Positions 55,757 through 64,000 of a stretch of 64,000 nt of DNA are shown here, one piece after another. The translations under genes and the position numbers were made by a program. Under the pieces are notes generated by a model, which was not told the origin of the DNA, ran no database searches, and worked only from the letters and a program-made list of their open reading frames with translations. The DNA comes from Cellulomonas fimi ATCC 484 (GTDB lineage: Bacteria; Actinomycetota; Actinomycetes; Actinomycetales; Cellulomonadaceae). The stretch is from NCBI RefSeq assembly GCF_000212695.1, contig NC_015514.1:3224001-3288000 (forward strand), in the 5' to 3' direction. Within the stretch, counting starts at the first letter, position 1; each line of letters opens with the position of its first letter.

Positions 55757-58620
55757 CGACGACCGCACCTCGCCCGCCGGCACCGCTGCCGTCCCGGCGC
55801 GACCGGCGGGGGCGCCCCTCGGGGAGCCGCACGCGGGCGACCGTCGCGCTCGCGCCGCTCGTCGCGCGCCGGCGTGCGCGGGACGACGTCGGGCTGCTGG
55901 TCCTCGCGGCGCTCCTGCTCACCGGCACCGTGCTGCTGTCCGTCGCGCTGCCGCGCCTGCAGGCCCGCACGGCCGACGAGGTCGTGCGGCAGGTCACCGC
56001 CGACGCGGGCACACGCGCCGACGTGCTCATCCGGCTGCCGGGCGGCAACCCCGTGCCGGACGAGCGCGACGAGGACGCGGCCGTCATCGTCGCGAACCTG
56101 GCACGCGATCTGTACGCGCGCGTCCCCGACGTCGTCCGCGACGCCACCGACGAGCCCGTCACGGCCGTGCAGTCGGTCCCCGGGCTGGCGAAGGTCGACG
56201 GCACCCCGCTGCTCGTGCGCCTCGTGCACCTCGGGGGGACGGACGCCGACGCGCCCGAGCTGGTGCGGTGGGTCGAGGGTGAGGAACCGGGCGCGGCCCC
56301 GTTCACCCCGACGTCTGACGACCCCGACGCCCCGCCGCCCGCCGAGCCGCCCGTGCTCGAGGTGCACGTGGGCGTCGCAGCCGCGACGGCACGCGAGCTC
56401 GGCATCGCGGTGGGGACCCGGTTCCCGCTCACGACCGCCGGAGCGGCGACGTCCGCGGTCGTCGTCGTCACCGGGCTGTACGAGCCCGTCGCGCCGGCCG
56501 CTGCCGCGTGGGAGACGTTCGACGACCTCCTGCGCGCCATGCCCGCACCCGTGACCGGGCAGGCCGAGGCCCGGGTCGGCCTCCTGCTGTCCGACGCGTC
56601 GCTGCCGGACCTCGCGCTCACGCTCGCGTCCGGCGCGATCACCCGCACGGCACGCCTCCCCACCGACCCGTCCGCGCTCGACGAGGCAGGCGCACGCGCG
56701 GTCGCGGACGCCGTCGTGGAGCTGACGACCCGGCCCGACCTCGCGATCCCGGGCGGCACCCCCGCGGTCGAGAGCGGGCTGCCCGCGGTGCTCGACGACG
56801 CCGCCGAGAAGCTCGCCGCCGGACGCGCGCAGGCGTCCGTCCTCGTCGTCGGGCTCGCGACGGTCGGGGCCCTCGCGCTCGTCCTCGCGTCCCGGCTGCT
56901 CGTCGCGCGGCGCGAGGTGCTGCTGGTCGCCGAGCGGGCTCGCGGTGCGTCGGTGGCGTCGGTCGTCGTGCGGGCGCTCGCCGAGAGCGTCCCCGTGGCG
57001 CTGCTCGCGGCGGGCGCCGGCGCGGCCGCGGCGGTCGCGCTCGTGCCGGGTGCGACCGGCGGCTACGGCATCGCCGCGACGGTCACCGTCGTGGCCGTCC
57101 TGGCGCCCGCCGTCGCGGCCGCGCTCGTCGTGCGACGCGCGTGGACCGGCGCGCGGCAGCCCGCGAACCGCAGCGACCGCGAGCGGCTGGCCCGCCGTCG
57201 GGCCGCGCGGCGCCTGACGGGCGAGCTCGCGCTCGTCGCGGTGGCGGCCGCCGCGGTGGTCTCCGTGCGGGGCCGCGGTCTCGTCGCCTCCGGCGGCGGC
57301 GACGTCGACCTGCTGCTGGCTGCCGCACCCGCGCTCCTCGCGGCGGCGGCGACCGTGCTCGCCGCGCGTGTCCTGCCGCCCGTGCTGCGCGGCCTGTCGC
57401 GCGTCGCGGCCCGCCGGCGCGGGCTTGTCGGCGTCGTCTCGGTCGCCCGTGCCGCGCGCGCGTCCGGCACCGCCGTCCCGCTGCTCACGCTCACCACGGC
57501 CGTCGCGCTCGTCGTCTTCTGCGGGACCACGTCGACCACGGTGAGCGCCGGTCAGGTCACCGCCGCGGGCGTCGTCGTCGGCGCGGAGGCGCGCGTCGAC
57601 GGCCGGATCGAGGACGACCGCATCGCGCAGCTGCGGGACGCACCCGGCGTCACGGCCGTGGCCGCGGTGACCGAGCAGCTCGGCCGCTCCTTCGGCCGGT
57701 CGAGCGGCGTGAAGGCACGGCTGCTCATCGTCGACACCGCCGACATGGCGCGGATCCTCACGGGGCGAGGCGAGCCTGCCGACGGGTGGGCGGAGCTCGC
57801 GGAGCCCTCGTCGGACGGACTCCCCACGCTGCTCACGCCGGACCTCGCACGGACCGCGCAGCTCGTCGAGCCGCAGTTCATGGCCGCGCAGGAGTTCGTC
57901 GAGCTCGACGTGCAGGGCGTCGTCGACGCCGTGCCCGAGCTGGCGCGGCACGACGCGCCCGCGGAGGCCGACGGCGAGAAGGAGACGGACCCCGAGCCGC
58001 CGAGCGGCGCGTTCGTCGTCGACCGCGACCTGTACGTCCAGGCCACGGGCCGGCCCGCGCCCGTCACCGCGGTCCTCGTCGACGGCCCGGGCGCCCGCGC
58101 GGCGATCACCGCGGCCGGGTTCGACGACCTCGCCGGCGTCACCGTGACGGAGCACGACGCGTGGCTCGAGGACGCCCGGACGAGCCCGGTCGCGTCGAGC
58201 CTCGGCGCGCTGCTCCTCGCGTCGGCGGTGCTGCTCGCGCTGTACGCCGCGATCGCGCTCGCCCTGACGGTCGTCGCGACGTCCCGCGAGCGCGGCCGCA
58301 CGCTGTCCGCGCTGCGCACGCAGGGGCTCGACGCTCGCGCGGCGCGGGCCCTCACGCTCGGCGAGCTCGCGCCGCTCGCGGTCGTCGCCGTCCTCGCGGG
58401 GTCGGCGATCGGGATCGCGGTGCCGTGGGCGCTCACCGACGCGCTCGGGCTCGACCGGCTCACGGGCGCACCGGGGACGGCCGAGCTGCGGCTGAGCTGG
58501 GTGCCCGTCGCCGCCGCCGCCGCGGTCGTCGCCGTGAGCCTCGTCGTGGCCGTCCTGGTCGAGTCCGCCGTGCGCCGCCGCGACCGGCTCGGCGAGGTCC
58601 TCCGGGTCGGCGAGCGATGA
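55753..58620 (+). CDS. large FtsX-like ABC permease 2
   Basis: A 955-residue permease with the same plan as the preceding gene: N-terminal helix (about residues 43-65), extracytoplasmic domain (about 66-350), helix cluster with an FtsX domain (about 355-605), a second extracytoplasmic domain and C-terminal FtsX-like helices (about 810-945). The two are diverged paralogues. ATG at 55753 overlaps the previous stop (ATGA). A 124-bp Pro/Gly-codon-like GC-rich spacer with repeated CCCGTCCCG follows before the ATPase genes. Possibly the two permeases form a heterodimer. Confidence 0.82.
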   Translation: MTTTAPRPPAPLPSRRDRRGRPSGSRTRATVALAPLVARRRARDDVGLLVLAALLLTGTVLLSVALPRLQARTADEVVRQVTADAGTRADVLIRLPGGNPVPDERDEDAAVIVANLARDLYARVPDVVRDATDEPVTAVQSVPGLAKVDGTPLLVRLVHLGGTDADAPELVRWVEGEEPGAAPFTPTSDDPDAPPPAEPPVLEVHVGVAAATARELGIAVGTRFPLTTAGAATSAVVVVTGLYEPVAPAAAAWETFDDLLRAMPAPVTGQAEARVGLLLSDASLPDLALTLASGAITRTARLPTDPSALDEAGARAVADAVVELTTRPDLAIPGGTPAVESGLPAVLDDAAEKLAAGRAQASVLVVGLATVGALALVLASRLLVARREVLLVAERARGASVASVVVRALAESVPVALLAAGAGAAAAVALVPGATGGYGIAATVTVVAVLAPAVAAALVVRRAWTGARQPANRSDRERLARRRAARRLTGELALVAVAAAAVVSVRGRGLVASGGGDVDLLLAAAPALLAAAATVLAARVLPPVLRGLSRVAARRRGLVGVVSVARAARASGTAVPLLTLTTAVALVVFCGTTSTTVSAGQVTAAGVVVGAEARVDGRIEDDRIAQLRDAPGVTAVAAVTEQLGRSFGRSSGVKARLLIVDTADMARILTGRGEPADGWAELAEPSSDGLPTLLTPDLARTAQLVEPQFMAAQEFVELDVQGVVDAVPELARHDAPAEADGEKETDPEPPSGAFVVDRDLYVQATGRPAPVTAVLVDGPGARAAITAAGFDDLAGVTVTEHDAWLEDARTSPVASSLGALLLASAVLLALYAAIALALTVVATSRERGRTLSALRTQGLDARAARALTLGELAPLAVVAVLAGSAIGIAVPWALTDALGLDRLTGAPGTAELRLSWVPVAAAAAVVAVSLVVAVLVESAVRRRDRLGEVLRVGER

Positions 58621-58744
58621 CGGCGCCCCCACGCCTGCGCCCACCCGCGCCCGCCCCGCGGGCGCCGGCCCCGGCCCTGGCCCCGGCGTCCGTCCCGTCC
58701 CGCGACACCCACCCGTCCCGTCCCGTCATCCCCCGGAGGCCCTC

Positions 58745-59722
58745 GTGAACCCCACGCAGACGGCGGACACCCCCACGCTGGGCACCCTCGAGGAACGCGC
58801 GCGCCGGCGCACCGGCGCGTTCGGCGAGGACGCGCTGATCGTGTGCGACTCGCTCGTGCGGATCTACCAGTCCGAGGGCATCGAGGTGCAGGCGCTGCAG
58901 GGGCTCGACCTGCTCGTCGAGGAGGGCGAGCTCGTCGCGATCGTCGGCGCGTCCGGCTCGGGCAAGTCCACGCTGCTGTCGGTGCTGTCCGGGCTGGACG
59001 TGCCGACCGCGGGCCGGGTCCGGGTCGGGCCGTGGGACCTCATGTCGATGACCGCGAAGCAGCGTGTGGCGTACCGGCGCTCGATGGTCGGCTTCGTCTG
59101 GCAGCAGACGGCCCGCAACGTCGTCCCGTACCTCACGGCCGTCGAGAACGTGGAGTTCCCGCAGGCGCTCGCGGGCGTCCGCGCCCGGACGCGACGCACG
59201 CGCGCCGCGGAGCTGCTCGACGTGCTGGGCGTCGGCTACTGCGCGCAGCGCCGTCCCGCGCAGATGTCGGGCGGCGAGCAGCAGCGCGTCGCGATCGCGG
59301 TCGCGCTGGCCAACCGCCCGCGTGTGCTGTTCGCGGACGAGCCGACGGGCGAGCTCGACACCGCCACGTCGCACGACGTCCTCGAGGGCCTGCGGACGGT
59401 CAACCGCGAGCTCGGCACGACGGTCGTGGTCGTCACGCACGACTCGGGGGTCAGCGAGCACGTGCAGCGCACGGTCGCGATCCGCGACGGGCGCACGAGC
59501 TCGGAGGTCGTGCGGCGCACCCGGACCGCGGACGACGGCACCGAGCACGTCGTCGCCGAGGAGTTCGCGGTGCTCGACCGCGCGGGCCGCGTCCAGCTCC
59601 CACGCGAGTACCGCGAGGCCCTCGACCTCGTCGGCAAGGTCCGCCTGGCGCTGGAGACGTCCCACGTCTCGGTGTGGCCGGACCGCGACCCGTCCCCCAC
59701 GTCCCCGCAGGAGGAGCTGTGA
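58745..59722 (+). CDS. ABC ATPase 1 of the FtsX operon
   Basis: A 325-residue MacB/LolD-class ATPase. Walker A GASGSGKSTLLSVLSGLD (near residue 74), Q-loop FVWQQTARNVVPYLTAVENV, signature MSGGEQQRVAIAVALANRP, Walker B VLFADEPTGELD. A C-terminal extension of about 80 residues after the H-loop (VVVVTHDSGVSEHVQRTVAI) contains FAVLDRAGRVQLPREYREAL, reminiscent of an AbrB/SpoVT-like strand, an unusual tail. GTG at 58745 follows CCGGAGG. It is coupled to ATPase 2 by a GTGA overlap. Confidence 0.87.
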   Translation: MNPTQTADTPTLGTLEERARRRTGAFGEDALIVCDSLVRIYQSEGIEVQALQGLDLLVEEGELVAIVGASGSGKSTLLSVLSGLDVPTAGRVRVGPWDLMSMTAKQRVAYRRSMVGFVWQQTARNVVPYLTAVENVEFPQALAGVRARTRRTRAAELLDVLGVGYCAQRRPAQMSGGEQQRVAIAVALANRPRVLFADEPTGELDTATSHDVLEGLRTVNRELGTTVVVVTHDSGVSEHVQRTVAIRDGRTSSEVVRRTRTADDGTEHVVAEEFAVLDRAGRVQLPREYREALDLVGKVRLALETSHVSVWPDRDPSPTSPQEEL

Positions 59723-60441
59723 CCACGACGACGGACGCCCCCGCCGGGACCCGCACGCCGCAGGGCCCGCCGCTCGTGCGCGTGGAGCACGTGAGCCGGA
59801 CCTACGGCTCGGGTGCGGCGGCGGTGCACGCCCTCCAGGACGTGTCGTTCACGGTCGCTCCGGGCGAGCTCGTGGCGCTCGTGGGCCGCTCCGGCTCGGG
59901 CAAGACGACGCTGCTCAACGCGATCGGCGGGCTCGACAAGCCGGACGAGGGGCGCGTCGTCGTGGACGGTCGCGAGGTGTCCGCGCTGGACGAGCGGGGC
60001 CTGGTCGAGCTGCGTCGCGACGTCGTGTCGTTCGTGTTCCAGACGTTCGGGCTCGTCCCCGTGCTGTCGGCGGCGGAGAACGTGGGTGTCCCGCTGCGGC
60101 TGCGGAGGCTCCCGACAGCCGACCGGGAGGCCCGCGTGGCGCTCCTGCTCGACCTCGTGGGCCTCGGCGACCACGCCCGCCAGCGACCCGGCGAGATGTC
60201 GGGCGGGCAGCAGCAGCGGGTGGCGATCGCGCGCGCGATCGCGAACTCGCCGCGCCTGCTCGTGGCGGACGAGCCGACGGGCCAGCTCGACACCGAGACG
60301 GGCACGGCGGTGATGGCGCTGCTGCGGGCCGTCGTGGAGGCGGAGGGGATGACGGCGATCGTCTCGACGCACGACCCGCTCATGATGTCGCTCGCGGACC
60401 GCGTGATCCGCATCGCGGACGGGCGCCTCGTCGACGCCTGA
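59719..60441 (+). CDS. ABC ATPase 2 of the FtsX operon
   Basis: A 240-residue MacB/LolD-class ATPase: Walker A GRSGSGKTTLLNAIGGLD, signature MSGGQQQRVAIARAIANSP, Walker B LLVADEPTGQLD, H-loop AIVSTHDPLMM. It lacks the long tail of ATPase 1 and is closer to ordinary LolD-like subunits. GTG at 59719 overlaps the previous stop, with GAGGAG upstream. Two permeases and two ATPases suggest one heteromeric transporter or two parallel ones. The unit ends at a strong terminator. Confidence 0.9.
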   Translation: MTTTTDAPAGTRTPQGPPLVRVEHVSRTYGSGAAAVHALQDVSFTVAPGELVALVGRSGSGKTTLLNAIGGLDKPDEGRVVVDGREVSALDERGLVELRRDVVSFVFQTFGLVPVLSAAENVGVPLRLRRLPTADREARVALLLDLVGLGDHARQRPGEMSGGQQQRVAIARAIANSPRLLVADEPTGQLDTETGTAVMALLRAVVEAEGMTAIVSTHDPLMMSLADRVIRIADGRLVDA

Positions 60442-60463
60442 CGTCGCCCGCCGCTGCGGACGC

Positions 60464-60502
60464 ACGAGGGCCCCCGACCGTCGCACGGTCGGGGGCCCTC
60501 GT
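60464..60502. terminator. strong bidirectional terminator
   Basis: An 18-bp perfect stem (left arm 60464-60481, right arm 60485-60502) with the 3-nt loop CGC; the arm starts ACGAGGGCCCCCGACC. It lies between the convergent ATPase 2 and TM2 genes and is one of the strongest hairpins in the window. Confidence 0.85.
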
Positions 60503-60509
60503 CAGCGGA

Positions 60510-60749
60510 TCAGGTCCACTGCGTCAGCAGACGGCCCTCCTTGTCGGAGAACTTGCCGATGATCAGCATGATCAGGTCGACGAGCGTCCAGATGCCCAGG
60601 CCGCCGAGCGTCACCAGCATGAGCACGCCCGTGCCGATCTTCCCCACGAAGAAGCGGTGCACGCCGAGCGTGCCGAGGAAGAAGCACAGCAGGACGGCGG
60701 GGAGCAGCAGCTTCGGGCTGGCGCCGGTCGCGACGGGAGCGGTGGTCAT
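60510..60749 (-). CDS. TM2-domain membrane protein
   Basis: A 79-residue protein with the TM2 module: two membrane helices (about residues 14-32 and 42-63) joined by the GVHRFFVGKIGTGVLM motif, and WTLVDLIMLI in the second helix. Function in bacteria is unknown. ATG at 60749 has GGAGG 5 nt upstream, and TACAGT lies about 65 nt upstream as a probable -10. It is downstream of phoH on the same strand and ends just inside the strong terminator. Confidence 0.85.
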   Translation of the reverse strand: MTTAPVATGASPKLLLPAVLLCFFLGTLGVHRFFVGKIGTGVLMLVTLGGLGIWTLVDLIMLIIGKFSDKEGRLLTQWT

Positions 60750-60813
60750 GGAAGCCTCCAGAACGGGGGTGTGCGGTGCCCGCGGAGGGTGCGGGACCGG
60801 GTGTGTCGAGCGA

Positions 60814-60819
60814 ACTGTA
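60814..60819 (-). promoter_or_regulatory. candidate -10 of the TM2 gene
   Basis: TACAGT on the minus strand, 64 nt upstream of the TM2 start and downstream of the phoH stop. No clear -35. Confidence 0.4.
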
Positions 60820-60879
60820 GTGAACCGCCGGAGCCCGCATGTGCCGTTTGGAGGGCGAACTTCCGACCCGGCGTGATCG

Positions 60880-62271
60880 TCACACCTCGATGCCCTCGAG
60901 CATCTCCGTGACGAGCGCCGCGACGGGCGAGCGCTCCGAACGCGTGAGGGTCACGTGCGCGAACAGCGGGTGGCCCTTGAGGGCCTCGATGACGGCCGCG
61001 ACCCCGTCGTGCCGCCCGACGCGCAGGTTGTCGCGCTGGGCGACGTCGTGCGTGAGGACGACGCGCGACGACTGCCCGATGCGGGACAGCACGGTCAGCA
61101 GGACGTTGCGCTCGAGCGACTGGGCCTCGTCGACGATGACGAACGCGTCGTGCAGGGACCGGCCGCGGATGTGCGTGAGGGGCAGCACCTCGAGGATGTC
61201 GCGGTCGAGGACCTCCTCGACGACCTCCTGGGAGACGAGCGCACCCAGCGTGTCGAACACGGCCTGCGCCCAGGGGCCCATCTTCTCCGCCTCGCTGCCG
61301 GGCAGGTAGCCGAGCTCCTGCCCACCGACGGCGTACAGCGGCCGGAAGACCATGACCTTGCGGTGCTGGCGGCGCTCGAGGACGGCCTCGAGCCCGGCGC
61401 ACAGGGCGAGCGCGGACTTGCCCGTGCCGGCGCGGCCGCCGAGCGAGACGATCCCGATCTCCTCGTCGAGCAGCAGGTCGATCGCGACGCGCTGCTCGGC
61501 GCTGCGCCCGTGCACGCCGAACACGTCCTGGTCGCCGCGGACGAGCTGCACGTGCTTGTCCGCGGTCACGCGCCCGAGCGCGGACCCGCGCGGGCTGTGC
61601 AGGACGACGCCGGTGTGGCAGGGCAGGTCGCGCGGAGCCGTCGCGGTGCCGCTCGCGTCGTAGTCGCTCACGTCGGCGAGCGCGAGCGTCTCGTGCTCCC
61701 ACAGGTCGGCCATCTGCTGCTCGGTGAGGTCGAGCGTGTCCATGCCGGTCCAGCCCGAGTCGACGGCGAGCTCGGCGCGGTACTCCTCGGCCCGCAGTCC
61801 GACGGCGGACGCCTTGACGCGCATCGGCAGGTCCTTGGACACGACGGTGACCTCACGGCCCTCGGCGGCGAGGTTGGCGGCGACGGACAGGATGCGCGTG
61901 TCGTTGTCGCCGAGCCGGAAGCCCGCGGGCAGCACCCCGGGGTCGGTGTGGTTGAGCTCGACGCACAGCGTCCCGCCCTGGGCGGTCATGGGCAGGGGGT
62001 GGTCGAGCCTGCCGTGCTTGACGCGCAGGTCGTCGAGCATCCGCAGGGCGCTGCGCGCGAAGTAGCCCAGCTCGGCGTGGTGCCGCTTCGCCTCGAGCTC
62101 GGTGATGACGACGACCGGCAGGACGACGTCGTGCTCGGCGAAGCGCAGGATCGCCCGGGGGTCGGACAGGAGGACCGACGTGTCGAGCACGTACGTGATC
62201 CGACCCGGCGCGGCGGGCGCCTCGTCGTCGTGCTGCGGCGTTCCCGGGACGTGCTGTGCGTTGCTGACCAC
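60880..62271 (-). CDS. PIN-PhoH family ATPase (PhoH2-like)
   Basis: A 463-residue protein with an N-terminal PIN RNase-like domain (about 25-150; [19 protein letters not shown]30) and a C-terminal PhoH ATPase domain (about 255-455; [38 protein letters not shown]). Mycobacterial PhoH2 (Rv1095) of this layout unwinds and cleaves RNA. GTG at 62271 was chosen: GGAGGGAG lies 8 nt upstream and the start is close to the PIN domain; a GTG at 62343 would add 24 residues. A possible 5' leader of about 200 nt with small hairpins precedes it. Confidence 0.88.
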   Translation of the reverse strand: MVSNAQHVPGTPQHDDEAPAAPGRITYVLDTSVLLSDPRAILRFAEHDVVLPVVVITELEAKRHHAELGYFARSALRMLDDLRVKHGRLDHPLPMTAQGGTLCVELNHTDPGVLPAGFRLGDNDTRILSVAANLAAEGREVTVVSKDLPMRVKASAVGLRAEEYRAELAVDSGWTGMDTLDLTEQQMADLWEHETLALADVSDYDASGTATAPRDLPCHTGVVLHSPRGSALGRVTADKHVQLVRGDQDVFGVHGRSAEQRVAIDLLLDEEIGIVSLGGRAGTGKSALALCAGLEAVLERRQHRKVMVFRPLYAVGGQELGYLPGSEAEKMGPWAQAVFDTLGALVSQEVVEEVLDRDILEVLPLTHIRGRSLHDAFVIVDEAQSLERNVLLTVLSRIGQSSRVVLTHDVAQRDNLRVGRHDGVAAVIEALKGHPLFAHVTLTRSERSPVAALVTEMLEGIEV

Positions 62272-62579
62272 GGCAGGCTCTCCCTCCGGCGCTACGTGCG
62301 CCGTGACGGGCACCTCACGCCGGCGGCCCGCTCGCGCGGGCACCTGGGCCGACGATCGGCGGCGGGACGGGGGCGGCCGGCCCTGGTGCGTGAGGGCCGG
62401 GTCCGACCCTCCTCCCGGAGCGGATGCTCCATGGGCTGGCCTCCCGGGGACGACGGTCGCCGTCCTCTACGCGGGAACGTAACCCCGGCCGGTGACACGG
62501 CCGGACCGACACGCCACCGCGGCGCGGGGTGTCACGCAACGTTCACCTGACGGTGGCGCGCGCGTCGGGCGGAGGGGGC
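62272..62579 (-). other. long leader region upstream of phoH
   Basis: About 308 bp between uppS and phoH, both on the minus strand. It holds a uppS-proximal hairpin (62485-62504), a TAGAGG -10-like box near 62467, and a second small stem GCCCGC-TCGC-GCGGGC at 62326-62341 in what would be the phoH 5' leader. No gene or known riboswitch is recognised. Confidence 0.45.
62485..62504 (-). terminator. possible terminator after uppS
   Basis: CCGGCCG-N6-CGGCCGG, 7-bp stem, about 75 nt downstream of the uppS stop. Short, so of modest strength. Confidence 0.35.
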
Positions 62580-63341
62580 TCAGCGGCCGAGGCGACGCTC
62601 GCGCGCGGCGAAGGACCGCACGGCGCGCAGGAAGTCCACGCGGCGGAAGTCGGGCCAGTACGCCTCGCAGAAGTAGAACTCGGAGTGCACGCTCTGCCAC
62701 AGCAGGAAGCCACCGAGGCGCTGCTCGCCCGAGGTGCGGATGACGAGGTCCGGGTCGGGCTGGCCCTTGGTGTAGAGGCGCTCGGCGATGTGCTCGACGT
62801 CGAACTGCTCGGCGAGCTCGTCGACGCTCGTGCCCGTCTGCGCGTGCTCGCGCAGGAAGGACCGGACGGCGTCGGCGATCTCGTGCCGGCCGCCGTAGCC
62901 GACGGCGACGTTGACGTGCAGCCCGGTGACGTCCGCGGTGGCCTCTTCGGCCTCGTGCAGCGCGGCGGCCGTCTGCGGGGGCAGCAGGTGCAGCGAGCCG
63001 ACGGCCTGGAGCCGCCAGCGGCCGCTCTCGGCGAGGTCGCGGACCGCGTGCTCGATGATCGCGAGCAGCGGGTCGAGCTCCTCGGCGGGGCGGTTGAGGT
63101 TGTCGGTCGAGAGCATCCACAGCGTCACGACCTCGACGCCGACGTCCTCGCTCCAGCCCAGGAGCTCGGCGATCTTGTCCGCCCCGGCCTGGTGCCCGTG
63201 CGCGGTCGACTCCCCCATGCTGCGCGCCCAGCGACGGTTCCCGTCGAGGATGACGCCGACGTGGCGGGGCACCCGGTCGCGCGGGAGGGAGGCGGCGAGG
63301 CGGCGCTCGTACAGCCGGTACACCGGATGGGGCAGGCGCAC
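62580..63341 (-). CDS. cis-prenyltransferase, Rv1086-like (short-chain Z-isoprenyl diphosphate synthase)
   Basis: A 253-residue isoprenyl transferase. GVILDGNRRWAR holds the catalytic Asp33; HVNVAVGYGGRHEI and PDLVIRTSGEQRLGGFLLWQ are the other signature regions. From memory it resembles M. tuberculosis Rv1086 (omega,E,Z-farnesyl diphosphate synthase), including the N-terminal PVYRLYERRL and the SGEQRLxGFLLWQS segment, more than the long-chain Rv2361c. The product would be a C15 primer for decaprenyl phosphate. GTG at 63341 has GAGGAGAGG upstream. It diverges from the hemolysin III gene, as Rv1086 is beside Rv1085c. Confidence 0.88.
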   Translation of the reverse strand: MRLPHPVYRLYERRLAASLPRDRVPRHVGVILDGNRRWARSMGESTAHGHQAGADKIAELLGWSEDVGVEVVTLWMLSTDNLNRPAEELDPLLAIIEHAVRDLAESGRWRLQAVGSLHLLPPQTAAALHEAEEATADVTGLHVNVAVGYGGRHEIADAVRSFLREHAQTGTSVDELAEQFDVEHIAERLYTKGQPDPDLVIRTSGEQRLGGFLLWQSVHSEFYFCEAYWPDFRRVDFLRAVRSFAARERRLGR

Positions 63342-63523
63342 GCAGACCTCTCCTCGGATGACGTCGTCGGGACCCGCTCACGGTACCCGTCCCGTGTGTC
63401 GCCCGTGCCGCCTTCCGTCCCGGGGCCGGGCGGCCCGTGCGGCACCGTGCGGCGGGCCGCGCGACACTGGTCCCGACGGGCCGCGGCGAGGTCGCAGAGG
63501 CACGGCGGCCGCGTCGACAGCCC

Positions 63524-63557
63524 AACCTACGGTGACGTAACCTACGCTCTCGTAGGT
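63524..63557. promoter_or_regulatory. repeated CCTACG operator-like site upstream of hemolysin III
   Basis: AACCTACG occurs at 63524-63531 and 63539-63546 (15-bp period), and the second copy pairs with an inverted copy CGTAGGT to form ACCTACG-CTCT-CGTAGGT at 63540-63557. Three related half-sites within 34 bp, 38 bp before the ATG, look like a repressor site of TetR type. Regulator unknown. Confidence 0.45.
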
Positions 63558-63594
63558 CAGGTCGGACGACGAGAGAGACCGCACATGCGCACCA

Positions 63595-64000
63595 CCTCCG
63601 TGCCCGGTACGGGAGTCACCGAGACGCTCGGCGAGGTCGCCGACGCCATCAAGCCCAAGCTCCGCGGCTGGATCCACGCGGGCGTGGCCCCGTTCGTGCT
63701 CGCGGCCTCGATCGTGCTCGTCGCCCTGTCCCCCACGCCCGCCGCGCGCTGGGCCAACCTCGTGTTCGGCATCTCCGCCGTGATGCTGTTCGGCACGAGC
63801 GCCGTCTACCACCGGGGCCGCTGGTCGCCGCGCGTGCAGGGCGTCCTGCGGCGCCTCGACCACACCAACATCTTCCTCATCATCGCCGGGACCTACACGC
63901 CGCTCGCGGTGCTCCTGCTGCCGGCGTCGACCGCACGCACGCTGCTCGTCATCGTCTGGGCCGGCGCGCTCGTCGGACTGCTCGCGCGCGTCCTGTGGCT
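63595..64000 (+). CDS. hemolysin III (TrhA/YqfA) family membrane protein, 5' part
   Basis: The window ends inside this gene; 135 codons are present. Features are LRGWIHAGVAPFVL in the first helix, GTSAVYHRGRW and LDHTNIFLIIAGTYTPLAVLL, with the Ser, His and Asp residues typical of the PAQR/hemolysin III superfamily; four helices are visible before the edge. ATG at 63595 follows GAGAGAG. Despite the name, most members are not shown to be haemolysins; some affect membrane fluidity or fatty-acid homeostasis. It diverges from the cis-prenyltransferase gene. Confidence 0.88.

Noticed and set aside
58621..58744. CCCGTCCCG repeats before ABC ATPase 1 as a CRISPR or iteron array
   Set aside because: Units are short, irregular and part of a Pro/Ala-codon-like GC-rich spacer; no spacers or conserved repeats.

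Overview
The window is chromosomal DNA from a very high-GC Gram-positive actinobacterium. Supporting signs are strong G/C preference at codon third positions, frequent GTG starts, a mycothiol gene (mshB), TAnnnT -10 elements directly upstream of start codons, and actinobacterial families (LpqY-SugABC, an LpqW-like lipoprotein, F420-type proteins, DUF6113, DUF2087). Gene content fits Micrococcales, possibly a Cellulomonas relative; that placement is inference. From memory, much of the housekeeping content matches the Mycobacterium tuberculosis neighbourhoods around Rv1085c-Rv1112 (hemolysin III, cis-prenyltransferase, phoH2, fum, xseBA, ispH, ychF) and Rv1165-Rv1202 (typA, lpqW, mshB, fdx, dapC, dapD, dapE).

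Layout. 0-6.6 kb: lysine/diaminopimelate and central metabolism: dapE and dapD diverge from leaderless promoters, then a secreted lysozyme-like protein, gltA with a CRP/GlxR-type palindrome upstream, and fdxA-dapC. 6.6-16.7 kb: a huge VanW-family envelope protein with a disordered N-terminus, a flavin reductase-DUF6113-mshB-typA set, and an orphan LpqW-like solute-binding lipoprotein. 16.8-24.3 kb: an oligopeptide ABC transporter (oppA, oppB, oppC, fused oppDF) with a PH-domain gene on the opposite strand. 24.6-28.1 kb: small accessory genes (F420-type nitroreductase, DUF1801, PIN domain, XRE regulator, SDR). 28.2-37.4 kb: ychF, a DUF2510 protein, an ABC exporter, rmuC, ispH, xseA-xseB and a PfkB sugar kinase. 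37.4-41.8 kb: a LpqY-SugABC-like sugar (probably trehalose) importer. 42.0-42.6 kb: a beta-carbonic anhydrase.

42.7-47.2 kb is the most unusual part: a compact plus-strand cassette with its own leaderless promoter. It encodes two unknown lipoproteins, a short secreted peptide interrupted by an in-frame UGA, a membrane-anchored adaptor with a peptidoglycan-binding repeat, an ABC ATPase and a FtsX-like permease. The arrangement suggests export of, or immunity to, a small secreted peptide, perhaps a distant relative of the lactococcin 972 group.

47.3-64 kb: a DUF2087 protein, fumC, a RibD-C protein, a padR-MFS exporter pair, a divergent operon of two very large FtsX-type permeases with two ATPases, a TM2 protein, phoH, a short-chain cis-prenyltransferase and a hemolysin III gene cut by the window end. 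No rRNA, tRNA, CRISPR array, insertion sequence or prophage was seen.
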